Shown here: positions 6,208 to 7,972 of the stretch, in pieces | Numbering within the stretch: position 1 is the stretch's first letter | How the letters are laid out: every line of letters begins with the position of its first letter | NCBI GenBank assembly: GCA_036393335.1 | Contig: DASWHD010000064.1 | Coordinates: 1 to 7,972, forward strand | Direction: 5' to 3' | DNA: 7,972 nt | From: DASWHD01 sp036393335 | GTDB taxonomy: Bacteria > CG2-30-53-67 > CG2-30-70-394 | Program-made: the position numbers and the translations under genes | The notes under the pieces: model-generated | Databases searched by the model: none | What the model saw: the letters and a program-made list of their open reading frames with translations, nothing else | What the model was told of the DNA's origin: nothing

Positions 6208-7254
6208 GTGCAACCCCGAGTGGGAGAGCGAGGCAATGGCTACCGAACCGAGGGGGAGGCCCCCTCCCTGGAGGCGGTCTTCGCGGGGATGCACGGGTGC
6301 GGGCCATCCGAGGGCGAGCGGCGCTGGATGAACGAGCTGCGCGCCCGCCTCGGCCGCGACCCGGAAGATGCCGCGGCCCTCGATGAGCTGGCGGGGCCGC
6401 GCTTTCGCGATCTGTGCGAGACCCTCGGCGTCACTCCGAGTGAGGGACGGGAGCGGCTCCTCTCCTCCCTGTCCCCCACGACCTCCCCGGAATCCCGGTC
6501 CGCGATCGCGCAGGACCCTCCCCCTGCCGGCCCGACCGGGAGACCGGGGACCTCCCCGGTGCGGCTCCTGGTGATCGTCGCCGTGGCCGCCGCCGTGATC
6601 GCCGCGGTGGTCGCCGCGGCCCTCTTCCTGCCCGTGCGCGAGTGGCTGTTGGCCTTCCTGGGCTGGAGCCGGGGCCTCGGGGTGTGGGGACCGATTGCCC
6701 TGGCGGCTCTCTACGGGGCGGCGTGCGTCTTGTTTCTCCCCGGCGCGCTCCTCACCCTCGGGGCGGGCTTCGCCTTCGGGCTGGTGCGCGGGCTCCTGGC
6801 GGCGATGGCCGGCTCGCTCCTCGGGGCCGCCGCCGCGTTTCTCCTCGGGCGCACCGTGGCGCGGCGCTGGGTGGCGCGGAAGGTTTCGGGCAGCCCGGCC
6901 TTCCGTGCGGTGGACGCGGCGGTGGGGCGCGAGGGGTTCAAGATCGTCCTCCTCACCCGCCTGTCGCCGGTCTTCCCGTTCAACCTCCTGAACTACGCCT
7001 TCGGCGTGACCCGGGTATCGTTCCGTGACTACTTCTTCGCCTCGTGGCTCGGCATGTTTCCCGGCACCGTGATGTATGTCTATTTGGGGAGCGCGGCCCA
7101 GAGCCTCGCCGAGCTGGCCGCCGGGGGCGGCGGTGGCGCCACGGCGCAGCGCGTGCTGCTCGGGGTCGGCCTCCTGGCCACCGTGGCGGTGACCGTGGTG
7201 ATCACCCGCATCGCCCGGCGCGCCCTGCGCGGGGCGATCGGCGCCCAGGGCTGA
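6208..7254 (+). CDS. VTT/DedA-superfamily (TVP38/TMEM64-like) membrane protein with N-terminal extension
   Basis: This 348-residue protein belongs to the VTT domain superfamily (SNARE-associated Golgi/DedA, PF09335), whose members are linked to lipid scrambling or transport in membranes. Residues 1 to about 115 are soluble and charged, ending in a Pro/Ser/Thr-rich linker. A first helix lies at about 118-141. The VTT region then covers about 155-300, with reentrant and membrane segments near 160-215 and 245-296. It contains FLPGALLTLGAGFAFG (176-191) and the diagnostic RLSPVFPFNLLNYAFGVT (251-268). A last helix follows at about 315-335, with a basic tail. TVP38-like bacterial proteins are usually about 220-240 residues long, so the front third is extra. 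GTG 6208 is the first possible start after an in-frame TAG at 6193-6195 and has AGAGG at 6194-6198. ATG 6289 (M28) and ATG 6328 (M41) are alternatives that would still leave an extension. The family is secure; the start and role are not. Confidence 0.85.
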   Translation: MQPRVGERGNGYRTEGEAPSLEAVFAGMHGCGPSEGERRWMNELRARLGRDPEDAAALDELAGPRFRDLCETLGVTPSEGRERLLSSLSPTTSPESRSAIAQDPPPAGPTGRPGTSPVRLLVIVAVAAAVIAAVVAAALFLPVREWLLAFLGWSRGLGVWGPIALAALYGAACVLFLPGALLTLGAGFAFGLVRGLLAAMAGSLLGAAAAFLLGRTVARRWVARKVSGSPAFRAVDAAVGREGFKIVLLTRLSPVFPFNLLNYAFGVTRVSFRDYFFASWLGMFPGTVMYVYLGSAAQSLAELAAGGGGGATAQRVLLGVGLLATVAVTVVITRIARRALRGAIGAQG

Positions 7255-7337
7255 GCACGGCAGACCGTTCCGCGCACGCGGACGCCGTGACGCGAGGTGG
7301 TCGTCGCTTGGCGAGCCGTCGAGCGCCTCCCCCGGGC

Positions 7338-7359
7338 GGAGAGGGGCAAGGACCTCTCC
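7338..7359. terminator. Candidate hairpin terminator in convergent gap
   Basis: GGAGAGG (7338-7344) and CCTCTCC (7353-7359) form a perfect 7-bp stem with an 8-base loop, located between the stop codons of two converging genes. Position suits a bidirectional terminator, but there is no T-run on either side, so intrinsic termination would be weak. It could instead be an mRNA 3'-end stabiliser. Confidence 0.42.
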
Positions 7360-7374
7360 CGCGCGCCTCCCTGG

Positions 7375-7972
7375 TCACCGCGTCGCGGGCGTTTGGTGAC
7401 GGCGCGCCAGACGGCGCCATTCCCAGAGCCACACGATGGCGAAGACCACGTACTCGACCCACCGCCCCCACGCCACATCCGCCCGATCCACGTAATAGAG
7501 GTAGGAAAGGGACGCGCCGGCGGACAGCCACCACCAGGCGAGGGTGGGGAGGCGGTCATGGCACAGGCACGCGAGGGGCAGGACCCAGGTGAGGTACCAG
7601 GGATCGAGGGCGGGGGAGAGGAGGAGCAGGGCGCCCACCACCACGAACAGCGTGTCCGCCAGGGAATCGCAGCGGCCATCCTGCCGGCGCACGGCCCACG
7701 CGTAGGCGGCGAGCCACGCCGCGGCGCACAGCCCCTTGGCCACGAGCTTGGCGGTGGCGATCTCGAGGATCGGGTCGAGCATGCCGCGCAGCCCCCAGTA
7801 GATCCCCGGGTTGAAGACCCAGTAGTCGCCGAAGGTGCGCAGCCCCGAGACCATGTGCCAGCCGGCATCAGACCACGGCCAGAACAGGGTAACGGTGAGG
7901 GCGACGGCGACGAGCAGGGTGCGATAGCCGGTGTGGCGCCACACGGGGAGGGTGAGCAGGGGCACCCACTTG
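7375..7972 (-). CDS. GT-C membrane glycosyltransferase (DUF2029/GT87-like), C-terminal part
   Basis: This is the C-terminal 198 residues of a polytopic membrane protein read on the minus strand; the frame stays open to the window edge, so the N-terminal part and start lie outside. The fragment begins KWVPLLTLP, a segment common in this family after a loop between helices. SPALDPWYLTWVLPL at about 119-133 is close to the 'SPxxxPWYLxWxLPL' signature of DUF2029/GT87 polyprenyl-phosphate-mannose-dependent transferases. Several hydrophobic helices are visible at about 15-32, 75-93, 104-121, 124-137, 143-159 and 171-185, followed by a basic tail. The expected reaction is transfer of a sugar from a lipid-linked donor on the outer face of the inner membrane. 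The catalytic acidic residue of GT-C enzymes lies in an early loop and is not in this window. The GTG at 7965 is internal. The gene converges on the VTT gene with a gap of 120 bases. Confidence 0.78.
   Translation of the reverse strand, partial: KWVPLLTLPVWRHTGYRTLLVAVALTVTLFWPWSDAGWHMVSGLRTFGDYWVFNPGIYWGLRGMLDPILEIATAKLVAKGLCAAAWLAAYAWAVRRQDGRCDSLADTLFVVVGALLLLSPALDPWYLTWVLPLACLCHDRLPTLAWWWLSAGASLSYLYYVDRADVAWGRWVEYVVFAIVWLWEWRRLARRHQTPATR

Noticed and set aside
4908..6236. Minus-strand 442-codon open frame opposite the epimerase
   Set aside because: It overlaps a well-conserved epimerase on the other strand and has repetitive Val/Gly/Ala/Asp/Arg composition without motifs.
5879..6331. Plus-strand open frame across the epimerase-VTT gap
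   Set aside because: It overlaps the ends of two supported genes, has no good start with a ribosome site inside the gap, and resembles no family. A gene remnant cannot be excluded but is not supported.
7080..7868. Minus-strand 262-codon open frame overlapping the GT-C gene and VTT 3' end
   Set aside because: It is a different frame from the GT-C protein with the PWYLTWVLPL signature. Its translation is Ser/Pro/Arg-rich and crosses into the VTT gene.

Overview
The window is a G+C-rich bacterial chromosome segment with tightly packed genes. It carries five protein-coding genes on the plus strand and one on the minus strand. An RseC/MucC-type membrane protein and a multi-SLBB outer-membrane polysaccharide export protein point to a Gram-negative proteobacterium. 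A citramalate synthase beside them would fit a halophilic or sulfur-oxidising gammaproteobacterium (Ectothiorhodospiraceae-like) or a deltaproteobacterial-type lineage. The taxonomic guess is an inference with low confidence.

Layout. Bases 2-1339 hold the 3' five-sixths of a citramalate synthase (cimA), cut by the window edge. Bases 1340-1541 are a gap containing a 12-bp inverted repeat made of purine and pyrimidine tracts. Bases 1542-1976 encode a small two-helix RseC-like protein with a Cys cluster. A 130-bp gap with a possible sigma70-type promoter then leads to a 914-residue secreted SLBB protein (2107-4851). It carries an N-terminal fibronectin-III-like domain, a Wza-type export domain and six SLBB segments. 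After two short GC hairpins comes an extended-SDR nucleotide-sugar epimerase (4923-5906). A roughly 300-bp non-coding stretch (5907-6207) carries a degenerate octamer repeat. Next is a VTT/DedA-superfamily membrane protein with a long soluble N-terminal extension (6208-7254). A hairpin in the convergent gap separates it from the minus-strand C-terminal part of a GT-C/DUF2029 (GT87-like) membrane glycosyltransferase (7375-7972), which continues past the window edge.

How they may work together. The SLBB exporter and the epimerase look like parts of an extracellular polysaccharide module: one supplies a sugar nucleotide and the other moves polymer across the outer membrane. The VTT protein (probably lipid handling) and the GT-C enzyme (probably a polyprenyl-phosphate-sugar-dependent transferase) are also envelope proteins, so this is loosely an envelope/glycan neighbourhood. 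cimA (isoleucine synthesis) and the RseC-like gene look like ordinary neighbours with no evident functional link. No RNA gene, CRISPR array, insertion sequence, phage gene or toxin-antitoxin pair is visible. I did not find a convincing undescribed system. The most interesting items are the architecture of the SLBB protein, the extended VTT protein and the intergenic repeats.
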